From contig CALXTE010000008.1 in NCBI GenBank assembly GCA_944391345.1, positions 1 through 64,000 of the forward strand: DNA of 64,000 bases. The letters run 5' to 3'. Origin of the DNA: an uncultured Alphaproteobacteria bacterium. Lineage in GTDB: Bacteria; Pseudomonadota; Alphaproteobacteria; RF32; CAG-239. The position numbers and the translations under genes were made by a program. The notes below the pieces were generated by a model, which was not told the origin of the DNA, ran no database searches, and worked only from the letters and a program-made list of their open reading frames with translations. Shown here piece after piece: positions 1 to 8,143 of the stretch; position 1 is the first letter of the stretch, and every line of letters starts with the position of its first letter.

Positions 1-94
1 TTTGCTTAATCCTCCCGCTTGACTTACACCCCTCAGGGGATTTTCTTTTTTATTTCCACTTTTCAGGGTACAGATCAAGCCGGTGGGTTACTTT

Positions 95-1918
95 TTATTC
101 AATGATATCCGGTTTTGCTCTCTTACGGGCAATCGGGTCTAATATGCGTTTTCTTAAACGCAGGCTTTTCGGTGTAACCTCCAAGAGTTCGTCTTCCTGA
201 ATATAAGACAAACCTTGTTCCAGGCTCAGTTTGCGTGGCGGAATTAGGTCAATCGCCTCATCTTTGCCGGCGGCGCGGATGTTGGTCAACTGTTTGGTCT
301 TGGTGGGGTTAACCTCAATGTCATTAGGTTTGGTGTGTTCTCCGATAATCATACCGGTATAAACCGGAACATTGGCATCAATAAACATTGGGCCGCGGTC
401 TTGCAATTTCCACAAAGAATAAGCAACCGCCGTGCCGCTTTCCGAAGAAATCAGAACACCGTTGCGGCGGCCTTCAATCTCTCCTTTGTAAGGTTCATAA
501 TCCTTAAACAAGCGGTTCATAACGCCGGTTCCTCTGGTGTCGGTCAAAAATTCGGAGTGATAACCAATTAAGCCGCGTGACGGCGCGTTGAATATCAAGC
601 GAACTTTGTTGCCGAGCTGAGACGGAATCATTTCAACAAGTTCGGCTTTGCGGCGACCGAGTTTTTCAACCACAGCGCCTGAAAATTCTTCATCAACATC
701 AACGACAACTTCTTCAATCGGTTCAAGCAACTGGCCGTTTTCGTCACGCTTCATCAAAACACGCGGACGTGAAATCGACAGTTCAAAGCCCTCGCGGCGC
801 ATGGTTTCAATCAAAACGCCAAGCTGTAATTCGCCACGACCGGCAACCTCAAACGAATCGGTTGATGAGGTGCGTGAAATCTTCAAGGCAATGTTGCCTT
901 CGGCTTCTTTCTCTAATCTGTCCCAGATAACGCGGGAGGTAACTTTATCGCCCTCACGGCCGGCAAGCGGTGAATCGTTAACCGAAAATGTCATGGCCAA
1001 AGTCGGAGGGTCAATCGGTTGAGCGTGAATGGCCTCGGTAACTTCCGGTGCGCAAATCGTGTCGGCAACCGTGCCTTTAACAATACCGGCAATCGCAACA
1101 ATGTCTCCGGCGTGTGCTTCTTCCAAAGCAACGCGGTTTAAGCCGCGATAAGCCAAAATCTTGGCAATTCTGGTGCGTTCAATTTCTTCGCCTTTGCCGT
1201 TCAAGACCTTTACCGTGTCATTGACTTTTACATTGCCGGAATGAATCTTGCCGGTTAAAATGCGGCCGATGAATTTGTCAGCTTCCAAAGTTGTGGCAAG
1301 CATTGAGAACGGTTTGTCCGGTTCGCAAACAGGCTCCGGAACATAGCTGCAAATCAGCTCAAACAGCGGGGTTAAGTCTTTTTTCTCATCAGTTAATTCT
1401 TTAACCGCCCAGCCACTGCGTCCAGAGGCATACAAAACCGGAAAGTCAAGCTGTTTGTCATTGGCATTCAGGCTGACAAACAGGTCAAATATCTCGTCCA
1501 AAACTTCATCCGGGCGAGCGTCCGGTTTATCAGCCTTATTAATAACCACAATCGGGCAAAGGCCGATTTTTAAAGCCTTACCCAGCACAAATTTGGTTTG
1601 CGGCATTGGGCCTTCGGAGGCATCGACCAGCAAAACAACGCCATCAACCATAGACAAGATGCGTTCAACTTCTCCACCGAAATCTGCGTGTCCGGGGGTG
1701 TCTACAATATTAATTCTGGTGCCTTTCCACTCAATAGAAGTGCATTTTGAAAGAATCGTGATTCCTCTTTCTCTTTCGAGTTCATTACTGTCCATAACGC
1801 AAGTTTCAACCTTTTGGTTATCTCTGAATGTGCCGCTCTGCTTCAAGAGTCCGTCAACCATTGTTGTTTTGCCGTGGTCAACGTGAGCGATTATGGCAAT
1901 ATTTCTCATTTTCATCAT
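95..1918 (-). CDS. typA: Ribosome-associated translational GTPase TypA/BipA
   Basis: TypA/BipA is a cytoplasmic EF-G-like GTPase that binds the ribosome and assists 50S assembly and stress adaptation. The 607-residue product has the family's usual length. The P-loop AHVDHGKT is at residues 11-18, followed by the switch I region RERGITI (about 49-55), DTPGHADF (about 73-80) and NKAD (about 127). These come before the domain II, III and V regions and the TypA-specific C-terminal domain. The start is one of three close ATGs; the first is preceded by GGGAAG at good spacing. The gene stands alone, transcribed leftward. Family assignment is certain; the physiological role is taken from other bacteria. 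Confidence 0.97.
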   Translation of the reverse strand: MMKMRNIAIIAHVDHGKTTMVDGLLKQSGTFRDNQKVETCVMDSNELERERGITILSKCTSIEWKGTRINIVDTPGHADFGGEVERILSMVDGVVLLVDASEGPMPQTKFVLGKALKIGLCPIVVINKADKPDARPDEVLDEIFDLFVSLNANDKQLDFPVLYASGRSGWAVKELTDEKKDLTPLFELICSYVPEPVCEPDKPFSMLATTLEADKFIGRILTGKIHSGNVKVNDTVKVLNGKGEEIERTRIAKILAYRGLNRVALEEAHAGDIVAIAGIVKGTVADTICAPEVTEAIHAQPIDPPTLAMTFSVNDSPLAGREGDKVTSRVIWDRLEKEAEGNIALKISRTSSTDSFEVAGRGELQLGVLIETMRREGFELSISRPRVLMKRDENGQLLEPIEEVVVDVDEEFSGAVVEKLGRRKAELVEMIPSQLGNKVRLIFNAPSRGLIGYHSEFLTDTRGTGVMNRLFKDYEPYKGEIEGRRNGVLISSESGTAVAYSLWKLQDRGPMFIDANVPVYTGMIIGEHTKPNDIEVNPTKTKQLTNIRAAGKDEAIDLIPPRKLSLEQGLSYIQEDELLEVTPKSLRLRKRILDPIARKRAKPDIIE

Positions 1919-2156
1919 TTGTTTTCTTCCCTAAATGGTCGTCATGATCGTAAATTTAAGTTCTCGTTCCGGATTTAGATCTATAGGATTCTGTAAAAAA
2001 TCATAACAATATCTATCCCAGAAATCATTTTATTTCTAAGTTGTCCTTACAATAGCAATTTAATTTTATTTTTCAAGAAAATTTGTGAAAATTAATCGCT
2101 TTTTAATTTTTTATCGTCATTCTGAATGTAAATAAATTATAATTATTCCTATAACT

Positions 2157-2441
2157 ATGGCAACACTTATTATTCTTCTCATTAGCGGAGTCTTGTTGCA
2201 AGTATTGTGTCGCATTTTTTCCGCTTCTTTGAATTTCAAGGTGATTGTTGCTCTTAAAATAATTGCTTATGCATTGGTTATTTTTTCGGCCGTCGTTCTT
2301 GTTTTTCAAAATCCGCAGGTCTTTAAAGAATTTCAAGGCTATGTGTGTGCTTGCATGGTGGCTCTTTTTTTACCATGGATTATCGATAATTTCTTGGGCA
2401 TGGTGTTTGATTCTCCATGCAAAAAAATTATTATGCGTTAA
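2157..2441 (+). CDS. Small membrane protein, unknown function
   Basis: This 94-residue protein is almost entirely hydrophobic, with about three predicted membrane segments (roughly residues 3-23, 28-50 and 62-80). I recognise no family. It is followed immediately by a strong intrinsic terminator that overlaps its stop codon, which supports it being a real, separately terminated transcript. The start ATG has no convincing Shine-Dalgarno sequence, so an upstream or downstream start cannot be excluded. Confidence 0.5.
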   Translation: MATLIILLISGVLLQVLCRIFSASLNFKVIVALKIIAYALVIFSAVVLVFQNPQVFKEFQGYVCACMVALFLPWIIDNFLGMVFDSPCKKIIMR

Positions 2442-2491
2442 AAGCAAAGGCTTAATTTCTTATTTGTCTGAAATTAAGCCTTTGCTTTTTT
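2441..2491 (+). terminator. Intrinsic terminator after small membrane protein gene
   Basis: Perfect 19-bp arms (2441-2459 and 2470-2488, beginning AAAGCAAAGGCTTAA) are separated by 10 nt and end in a T run. The symmetry with A and T tracts means it could also act on minus-strand transcripts. Confidence 0.85.
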
Positions 2492-2726
2492 GTTTTGTCG
2501 ATTCTATTTGAAAAATGTTCAAAAACAAAGGGTTATATTAATTTTTGCTATTGAAGCTCCAAAGACGCCGGCAGTTGAATTAATTGCTAATAAGTATCGT
2601 GAACATTATAAATCTGAACTTGTTAATGGGATTATTGACAGAGCGGATGAAATTGTAAAACTTCCGTATAAGCAAATGTTTTTCAACCAGCTTAAGAGAG
2701 ATAGTGCAAATTGCATAAATATGTAA
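2490..2726 (+). pseudogene. Possible 5' fragment of the downstream hypothetical gene
   Basis: This open stretch starts only with a TTG inside the preceding terminator and has no ribosome binding site. Its later part reads as a plausible helical protein containing ELIANKYREHYKSEL. It ends at 2726, overlapping the next open frame (+2 phase) by 16 nt, and that frame has no ATG until 2798. The simplest reading is one original gene whose start region has been lost to the terminator side and which was frameshifted near 2700-2726. It could also be non-coding. No family is recognised. Confidence 0.3.
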
Positions 2727-3562
2727 CGCAGCAAAAAGCGAATAATTTTTATCAAGTTTTAGATGATACTATAAAGTATTATCAACAAGTTGGAAAAATG
2801 GAAAGGACAATACGAGAATATAATAAAGATAATGAAACATATCTTCATGGTAATTTAGATTTTGATTTGGTAGATGCCGGAATAGAGAGTAAAAGAGATG
2901 CAAAACGCTGTTTAGATATATGGGTAGCTTCAAATGAACGTCCTGATGCATATGGTTCACCGTACAATGAATACAGTATAAAAGAAATTGCGGCTATATC
3001 TAAAAGTAAGGTTATGCAAGATTGGATGTATCCGGTAATGATGGATGCAATTGAAAAGGGCGGCTTAACCTTATCTGAAGGACGTATGCCGAGCGAAAGA
3101 ACCTTATTTGATTGCTGCAAAGCATGGAAAATTAATCCTGCAATGCCTCAAAGATTAGCTAAATTTGTCGGAACTCATAGCTTACGAGGAAGAATGCTTG
3201 CTGGCTCAATCTTCGCAATGATGAGTAAGGAAGGAAATACTACGGAACAAGAATGGCGAGATAATAAAAATTTGCATGAAAAATTTTATGAAGAATTATC
3301 TCGGGCTGAAAAGATGTCTATAACAAAAGCTTTTAAACAATATCTTCCGAATTCGGCTATTAATCGTAAGCGTTTTGTTGGTATGGCAATGGAAGAAAGA
3401 GGGATAGAAAATACTCCCGAAAACTTTAAGAAATTGTATGGAGAGTTACGTAAAGAAGGAATCTTTGATACAATGCTTGCCAAGCCAACAAAGGAGAAAA
3501 CAGAATTTTCATCACGGTTAATGGTTGAAGCGGCAAGAAGAAAATTTGATAAAAGTAAATAA
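2711..3562 (+). CDS. Hypothetical protein, possibly the 3' part of a split gene
   Basis: The product is a 283-residue soluble, mostly helical, charged protein rich in Lys and Glu, with no signal peptide or membrane segment. I do not recognise a family. The frame opens with TTG at 2711; the first ATG is at 2798 (MERTIREYNK) and has only a weak upstream GGAA. The reading frame is intact to a stop at 3560-3562, and a bidirectional terminator follows. Codon use is AT-rich compared with flanking housekeeping genes, suggesting an accessory gene. Function unknown. Confidence 0.55.
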   Translation: MHKYVTQQKANNFYQVLDDTIKYYQQVGKMERTIREYNKDNETYLHGNLDFDLVDAGIESKRDAKRCLDIWVASNERPDAYGSPYNEYSIKEIAAISKSKVMQDWMYPVMMDAIEKGGLTLSEGRMPSERTLFDCCKAWKINPAMPQRLAKFVGTHSLRGRMLAGSIFAMMSKEGNTTEQEWRDNKNLHEKFYEELSRAEKMSITKAFKQYLPNSAINRKRFVGMAMEERGIENTPENFKKLYGELRKEGIFDTMLAKPTKEKTEFSSRLMVEAARRKFDKSK

Positions 3563-3613
3563 TGCTTTTAGATAAGTGTTTTATATGCGATGAAGCACTT
3601 ACTGTGTATAGAA

Positions 3614-3647
3614 CAAAAGCCTCGTTAAACGAGGCTTTTGTTTTTTT
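3614..3647. terminator. Bidirectional intrinsic terminator
   Basis: CAAAAGCCTCG (3614-3624) pairs with CGAGGCTTTTG (3630-3640) over a 5-nt loop, with T and A tracts outside. It serves the convergent hypothetical gene on the left and the PfkB kinase gene on the right. Confidence 0.85.
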
Positions 3648-3651
3648 CTTC

Positions 3652-4677
3652 TTAAAGGGTTTTGCCGTATTTGACCAGATTGGTGCGGACGTAGCCTCTT
3701 AATGAGGTTTCCGGTCTTGCGCCGTAGTGGCTGATGATTTCTGCCGCGGCGAGGCTGCCTATTATTGCGCAAGTGCCGATGCTGCGGCCGTTTATCAGTC
3801 CATACAAAAATCCGGCAGCGTATAAATCGCCGGCGCCGGTGGTGTCTACCACGTTTTCAACCGTTTCTGATTCGACAAAGGTTTTGACGCGGCCGCTGAC
3901 AACAACCGAACCCTTGATATTGCGGGTGATGGCAGCAATGTCGACCATCGGCTTAATCAAGTCAAGGTTATGTTCAAAGTCGTCGCTTTCAAACAGCGAA
4001 TTTAATTCGTCTTCGTTGCCGAACAAAATATCTACGTGGTTTTTAATTAAATCCAAAAATTCTTCACGGTGGCGTTCAACGCAGGACTTGTCGGACAAGC
4101 TGAACACAAAGTCGCGATTATTGGCATGGGCAATTTCTGCGGCCTTCAAAATCGCTTCTTTGGCGCTTTCTTCTTCCCACAAATAGCCTTCAACATAAGT
4201 CATGCGCGCGCTTTTGATAATCTCTTCATCAATGTCTTCGAGGCTCAAATGAGTTGAAGCTCCAAGGTAGGTAAACATCGAACGTTCAGCATCAGGGGTG
4301 ACCAAAACAATGCTGCGGCCGGTTGAGGGGCCTTGAGTCAACGGCTTGGTGAAAAAGTCTATGCCGGTGGCGCCGATGTCGCGGCTGAATGATTGCCCCA
4401 AAGCGTCATCATGAACCTTGCCGATGAAGGCGCAGGCCAGGCCTAAAGACGCCATGCCGGCTACGGTATTTGCCGCTGAACCGCCGGAAACCTCTCTTTG
4501 CGGAATAATGTCTTGATAAATTTTTCCGGCAGACAAAGCATCAAGCAAGACCATGCTGCCTTTGGGTAAATTTCTTTCGCTCAAAAAGCCGTCGCCGACC
4601 TTGGCCATCACATCAACAATGGCGTTTCCGATGCCGACAACATCATAATAAGTTGCATTTGCGCTTTTGGGAGTCAT
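3652..4677 (-). CDS. PfkB-family carbohydrate/nucleoside kinase (adenosine kinase-like)
   Basis: This 341-residue ribokinase-superfamily enzyme transfers phosphate from ATP to a sugar or nucleoside. The N-terminal signature GGSAANTVAGMASLG lies near residues 65-79. The C-terminal signature DTTGAGDLYAAGF (about 285-297) contains the anion hole and the catalytic Asp. The opening YDVVGIGNAIVDVMA and the overall length resemble the adenosine-kinase-like PfkB proteins found in many Alphaproteobacteria. Substrate cannot be fixed from sequence; adenosine is the most likely. The gene is monocistronic, ending at a bidirectional terminator. Confidence 0.88.
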   Translation of the reverse strand: MTPKSANATYYDVVGIGNAIVDVMAKVGDGFLSERNLPKGSMVLLDALSAGKIYQDIIPQREVSGGSAANTVAGMASLGLACAFIGKVHDDALGQSFSRDIGATGIDFFTKPLTQGPSTGRSIVLVTPDAERSMFTYLGASTHLSLEDIDEEIIKSARMTYVEGYLWEEESAKEAILKAAEIAHANNRDFVFSLSDKSCVERHREEFLDLIKNHVDILFGNEDELNSLFESDDFEHNLDLIKPMVDIAAITRNIKGSVVVSGRVKTFVESETVENVVDTTGAGDLYAAGFLYGLINGRSIGTCAIIGSLAAAEIISHYGARPETSLRGYVRTNLVKYGKTL

Positions 4678-4746
4678 ATTATCCTCTTTTGTTATTTGTT
4701 TTCGCTTAGTCTTAATCTAATACAAAAAACTTTTTTTGCAATAAAA

Positions 4747-4772
4747 AAACCTTCGTTTGCACGAAGGTTTCT
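4747..4772 (-). terminator. Intrinsic terminator of ferredoxin gene
   Basis: AAACCTTCGT (4747-4756) and ACGAAGGTTT (4761-4770) form a 10-bp stem. Read on the minus strand it is followed by a T run just after the ferredoxin stop codon. Confidence 0.8.
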
Positions 4773-4788
4773 GTTGTTTTGCTAAAGA

Positions 4789-5028
4789 TTATTCGTTAGC
4801 ATTCGGCCATTCTTTGGCTTTTTCGGCGTTGAATTTTACAAATTCGGGATCAGCTTCGTCTTCGGTGCTGATGGCGCCTTGCGGGCATTCAGAAATGCAA
4901 ACACCGCATTCAATGCAGGTATCCGGATCAATAACCATTTGGCTGTCGCCTTCGTGGAAAGCATCAACCGGACATACAGAAACACAAGATCTGCATTTAA
5001 TGCAGGAATCGTTAACAACAGAAGCCAT
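4789..5028 (-). CDS. 2[4Fe-4S] ferredoxin
   Basis: This 79-residue small electron carrier has two CxxCxxCxxxCP cluster motifs: CIKCRSCVSVCP near residues 9-20 and CIECGVCISECP near 38-49. They ligate two [4Fe-4S] clusters. The start is taken at 5028 (MASVVNDSC) because AGGAGA sits just upstream. An in-frame ATG at 5043 would place that ribosome binding site inside the coding region. It resembles the bacterial-type ferredoxins of the FdxA/YfhL kind. The partner enzyme is not evident from neighbours. Confidence 0.93.
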   Translation of the reverse strand: MASVVNDSCIKCRSCVSVCPVDAFHEGDSQMVIDPDTCIECGVCISECPQGAISTEDEADPEFVKFNAEKAKEWPNANE

Positions 5029-5181
5029 TTCTTTTCTCCTCATCTATTTGTTGGCATTCAATTCTTTCTTTCAATTAAACCATATTGTTTTTAAAATCAA
5101 GTATTTTATTTTTGAGGGTTGCGTTTTGGCTTTTGGCTTCCCATATATATGTCAGATGAAAAATATGAAAAGGAGTGCATT

Positions 5182-7020
5182 ATGTCTGAAAAAATGGAGT
5201 TTAAGGCCGAAGTTAATAAAATGCTTGATATTGTGATTAACTCGCTTTATTCCGAAAAGCAAATCTTTTTGCGCGAGCTGATTTCTAATGCCAGCGATGC
5301 CTGTGATAAAATTAAATATATGGCGTTGATTAATCCGGATTTGGCGAAAGATGCCGCGGATTTGAAGATTAAAATCGTGCCCGATGCCGAAAATAAAACC
5401 TTAAAAATTATTGACAACGGTATCGGTATGAACAAAGACGATTTGATTAATCACCTCGGGACAATCGCAAAGTCCGGTACCGCTGATTTTGTGAATAATG
5501 CTAAAGACAACGGCTCTTCGGTTGATTTGATCGGGCAATTTGGTGTGGGCTTTTATTCGGCCTTTATGGTTGCCGATAAGGTTGAAATTTTAACCCGTAA
5601 AGCCGGAGAAGAACAGGCCTGGTTCTGGACCTCAAACGGAATCGGCGGGTTTGAAATCTCTGAAGCCAAAAAAGCCGAAAGCGGTACCGAAATCAAGCTC
5701 TTTTTGAAAGAATCGGAAAAAGACTTTACCGACACGGTTTATTTGCGTCAGATTATTCGCCTTTATTCTGATCATATCAGCTATCCGATTATTCTTGATT
5801 TGGGAAAAGCCGGTGAGGAAACGGTTAATACCGGTTCGGCCTTGTGGACACGCAATAAAGCCGAAATCACCAAAGAGCAGTATAACGAATTTTATCATCA
5901 TGTTTCTAAAAATTTTGATGAGCCGTGGATGACGCTCCATTTCAAAGCCGAAGGAAATTTGGAATATACCGGCTTGTTGTTCATTCCCTCAACCCAGCCT
6001 TATGATTTGTTTCAGCCCGATCGCAAAAACGGTTTGAAACTCTATGTCAATAAGGTCTTTATCTCGGACAAAGTCGAAGAGCTGTTGCCGAATTATTTGC
6101 GCTTTGTTAAGGGAATAGTCGACAGTTCGGATTTGCCGCTTAATATTTCTCGTGAAATGTTACAACAAAATCCGATGGTTGCCAAAATCCGCAACGGTAT
6201 TGTCAACCGCTTGTTAAAAGAGCTTAAAAAATGTAGCACCGATTATGATGATTATCTTAAATTCTGGACGGCTTTCGGTACCGCCTTTAAGGAAGGAATT
6301 TATGAAGACTTTACGAATCGGGAAGAAATTGCTTCTCTTTCTCGCTTTTATTCAACCGATAATCTTGAGAAACTTACCTCTCTTGATGATTATATCTCAC
6401 GGATGAAGCCCGAGCAAAAGGCTATTTATTATATTACCGGTGATGATGTGAAAGTTCTTGCCAACAACCCGCAACTCGAAGCCTTTAAGGCTAAGGGAAT
6501 CGAGGTCTTGCTCCTTATTGATCCGATTGATGAATTTTGGACACAGGTTTTGTTCAAATACAAAGACAAGGATATTAAGCATATTTCTCAGGCTGCCGAT
6601 GACCTTAAAGTTGAACGCAAAGAAACCAAGGCCAAGGAAGAAGACCTTAATAAATTAATCGCGTTTATGGCCAAAGAGCTTGAAGGCGAAGTTGCCAAAG
6701 TTATCTCAACCGAAAAACTGACAACCAGTCCGGTAAGCTTGAGCGTTTTGGACGGGCAAATGAGCATTCACCTTGAACGCTTGATGCGTAATCATCAGCA
6801 ACAAACCGCTTTTGCCAGCCAAAAGGTTTTGGAACTCAACCCCTATCATCCGTTAATCATTAAGCTTGCGGAAGCCGCCTCTGACCCCGCCAAAGAATCT
6901 ACCCTCAAAGACATGACGATGGTTCTTTATGGCCAAGCGCTTATCGCCGAGGGTGAAGCGATTAAGAATCCGTCGGGGTATGCGGAGAGGGTGGCTTCTT
7001 ATATGCTAAATTGCATATAA
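5182..7020 (+). CDS. htpG: Molecular chaperone HtpG (bacterial Hsp90)
   Basis: HtpG is a cytosolic dimeric ATP-dependent chaperone. From ATG 5182, which has AGGAG 8 nt upstream, the protein is 612 residues, normal for the family. The GHKL ATPase motifs are NASDACDKIKY (N-box), DNGIGM and GQFGVGFYSAFMV. They are followed by the middle domain with the conserved NISREMLQQ stretch and a C-terminal dimerisation region. A longer in-frame extension back to 5119 lacks a ribosome binding site. The stop codon TAA directly abuts a palindromic repeat element, which may act as its terminator. Confidence 0.97.
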   Translation: MSEKMEFKAEVNKMLDIVINSLYSEKQIFLRELISNASDACDKIKYMALINPDLAKDAADLKIKIVPDAENKTLKIIDNGIGMNKDDLINHLGTIAKSGTADFVNNAKDNGSSVDLIGQFGVGFYSAFMVADKVEILTRKAGEEQAWFWTSNGIGGFEISEAKKAESGTEIKLFLKESEKDFTDTVYLRQIIRLYSDHISYPIILDLGKAGEETVNTGSALWTRNKAEITKEQYNEFYHHVSKNFDEPWMTLHFKAEGNLEYTGLLFIPSTQPYDLFQPDRKNGLKLYVNKVFISDKVEELLPNYLRFVKGIVDSSDLPLNISREMLQQNPMVAKIRNGIVNRLLKELKKCSTDYDDYLKFWTAFGTAFKEGIYEDFTNREEIASLSRFYSTDNLEKLTSLDDYISRMKPEQKAIYYITGDDVKVLANNPQLEAFKAKGIEVLLLIDPIDEFWTQVLFKYKDKDIKHISQAADDLKVERKETKAKEEDLNKLIAFMAKELEGEVAKVISTEKLTTSPVSLSVLDGQMSIHLERLMRNHQQQTAFASQKVLELNPYHPLIIKLAEAASDPAKESTLKDMTMVLYGQALIAEGEAIKNPSGYAERVASYMLNCI

Positions 7021-7147
7021 AAAGGTTTGTATAATGGTCGATTAGTGTGTTGTCTGCGGGTCAAAAGTGTCCTCACGTACTGTTTGTGTACGCTGCGGTA
7101 CTTTTGCCCTTGACGCCTACTACTCGACTCATTCTCCAAACTTTTAC
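7021..7147. repeat. Nested palindromic element, copy 1 (3' of htpG)
   Basis: The core runs from TATAATGGTCGATTAG (7030) to CTCATTCTCC (about 7137), flanked by arms GGTTTG and CAAAC that are inverse to each other. Inside, GTCGATTAGT faces ACTACTCGAC, and CAAAAGT faces ACTTTTG around TCACGTACT...GTACGCT. The same core recurs at 7694, 15525 and about 15989 with different outer arms. No coding capacity is apparent. It begins directly after the htpG stop codon and could work as a transcription terminator. Confidence 0.85.
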
Positions 7148-7394
7148 AAAACTCGTATAACAGCACATCTAGAGGCATTTTACGCTGTCTCGAAAAATTC
7201 ACGTACTGTTTTTGTACGCTAAAATTTTTCTCGCAGCTAGAAATGCCTCTATCTGCACTATTCTCCGAGTTTTTTGAAAAAACTCGCTCTGAGGTCGACT
7301 AATACAGAATTGTCGGATATTTTGCTCGGTCACGTACTATTTTGTACGCTCGCTCGCAAAATTCCTAAATTCTTATTATTCGACTCACATATCG
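7147..7394. repeat. Compound array of two further palindromic modules
   Basis: The first module has arms AAAACTCG (7148-7155) and CGAGTTTTT (from 7266) around TATAACAG...ATTCTCC. Inside are AGAGGCATTT / AAATGCCTCT and an inner CGAAAAATT...AATTTTTCTCG hairpin with TCACGTACT...GTACGCT at its tip. Then GAGTTTTTTGAAAAAACTC forms a simple hairpin. A second module (7291-7386) has GTCGACTAAT / ATTATTCGAC arms, ATTTTGC / GCAAAAT inner arms and the same TCACGTACT...GTACGCT tip. It explains nearly all of the gene-free stretch between htpG and the broken xre gene. Confidence 0.8.
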
Positions 7395-7420
7395 AGTTTT
7401 TGGAAAAGTTTGTATTTGAA

Positions 7421-7452
7421 AAAAAAGAGATTGTTTAACAATCTCTTTTTTT
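7421..7452. terminator. Bidirectional intrinsic terminator
   Basis: AAAAAAGAGATTGTT (7421-7435) pairs with AACAATCTCTTTTTT (7437-7450), giving a tight stem with A/T tracts. It closes the minus-strand xre remnant and may stop readthrough from htpG. Confidence 0.8.
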
Positions 7453-7454
7453 GT

Positions 7455-7825
7455 TTAAGAAGCTTTGATGAGTTCAAATTTTAGTTTATGATTATAAATG
7501 GCGGCGATGACGGCGACGCGTCTTAATCCGAAAGATTTTCCTTGTTCAACGTTTTTAATTCGGCGGCGTGATAATCCACTTAGTTTGGAGATGTCATCAA
7601 TGCTTAACTTATGTTCTTGTCGAAGTTCATATAACTTTTGTCCGACTTCGGCTCGGTTGTCTTCTAAATAAATGATTTGTTTTTTAAATTGTGTATAATG
7701 GTCGATTAGTGCGTTGTCTGCGGGTCAAAAGTTTCCTCACGTACTAGTTTATACGCTGCGGTACTTTTGCCCTTGACGCCTACTACTCGACTCATTCTCC
7801 CCAATTTATCTTTTTTTATTCCCAT
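7455..7825 (-). pseudogene. Xre-family HTH gene disrupted by a palindromic element
   Basis: With the 124-bp insertion at 7685-7808 removed, the minus strand encodes an approximately 80-residue protein nearly identical to the intact gene at 15693-15935. It has the same start MGIKK, the HTH region with LSRRRIK, and the same C-terminus ELIKAS. With the insertion, translation from ATG 7825 reads 5-6 native residues, enters the element and stops at about 7707. The downstream frame is also shifted. The gene is therefore broken. Its leader RNA, directly upstream, is intact in this copy. Confidence 0.85.
7685..7808. repeat. Nested palindromic element, copy 2, inserted in xre
   Basis: The element starts TAAATTGTGTATAATGG and ends ATTCTCCCCAATTTA; TAAATTG and CAATTTA are terminal inverted repeats. 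The empty site is seen in the paralogous locus, where GATTTGTTCTTTTTTTATTC is uninterrupted around 15911-15931. The inner loop reads TCACGTACT-AGTTTAT-ACGCT, so the tip has diverged slightly while the CAAAAGT / ACTTTTG arms are kept. Confidence 0.88.
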
Positions 7826-7863
7826 TTTCAGCTCCTTTTGTTTGAATTATAAAATAAAACAAA

Positions 7864-8008
7864 GCCTGCCAATAAGGCAGGCGGAGCTAAACAACTGTCG
7901 TAGTACAGTCACCGTTATTCAATATATTAGCGGTACTCCGCCCAATATAAGCGGAGGATTTAATACCACGAAGGTGTTGTTTAGACACCGTCGGCTACCT
8001 CTAACCGG
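7864..8008 (-). ncRNA. Structured leader RNA upstream of xre remnant (copy A)
   Basis: On the minus strand this reads as a three-way junction. A closing stem pairs AAACAAC (7982-7976) with GTTGTTT (7895-7889), and CGTGGTA (7970-7964) with TACTACG (7905-7899, one G-U pair). It encloses a CTCCGC/GCGGAG hairpin and a CCG/CGG hairpin. It ends with the terminator-like GCCTGCC-ttatt-GGCAGGC followed by TTTGTTTT. CTCCGCC next to the terminator could alternatively pair with GGCGGAG, so an attenuation switch is possible. The second copy at 15972-16240 preserves both long helices with different bases. No known RNA family was recognised. Confidence 0.6.
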
Positions 8009-8143
8009 CAAGGAAATTATAAATTGCTTAAGTATAGTTTGCAAGGAAAAGTTTGTATAGCCGCATATCTTCTCAATTTTCTGATATTAGCATTTATTTA
8101 AATCTTTATTGTTAAACTTCGTGTTATAACTGCGGAGTTTGTT

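Noticed and set aside
6999..7202. Minus-strand frame sharing a peptide (RRQGQKYRSVHKQYVRTLL) with one at 15386-15715
   Set aside because: The shared peptide comes from the palindromic elements being translated by chance in the same phase; there is no start signal and the sequence is a repeat, not a conserved protein.
7021..7400. Palindromic modules as a CRISPR array
   Set aside because: Units are unevenly spaced, have no uniform spacers, and differ in their arms; they are nested hairpins, not direct repeats.
7864..8008. Leader RNA as a hammerhead or HDV-like ribozyme
   Set aside because: The hammerhead core CTGATGA/GAAA is absent, and the HDV double-pseudoknot arrangement and core sequence do not fit.
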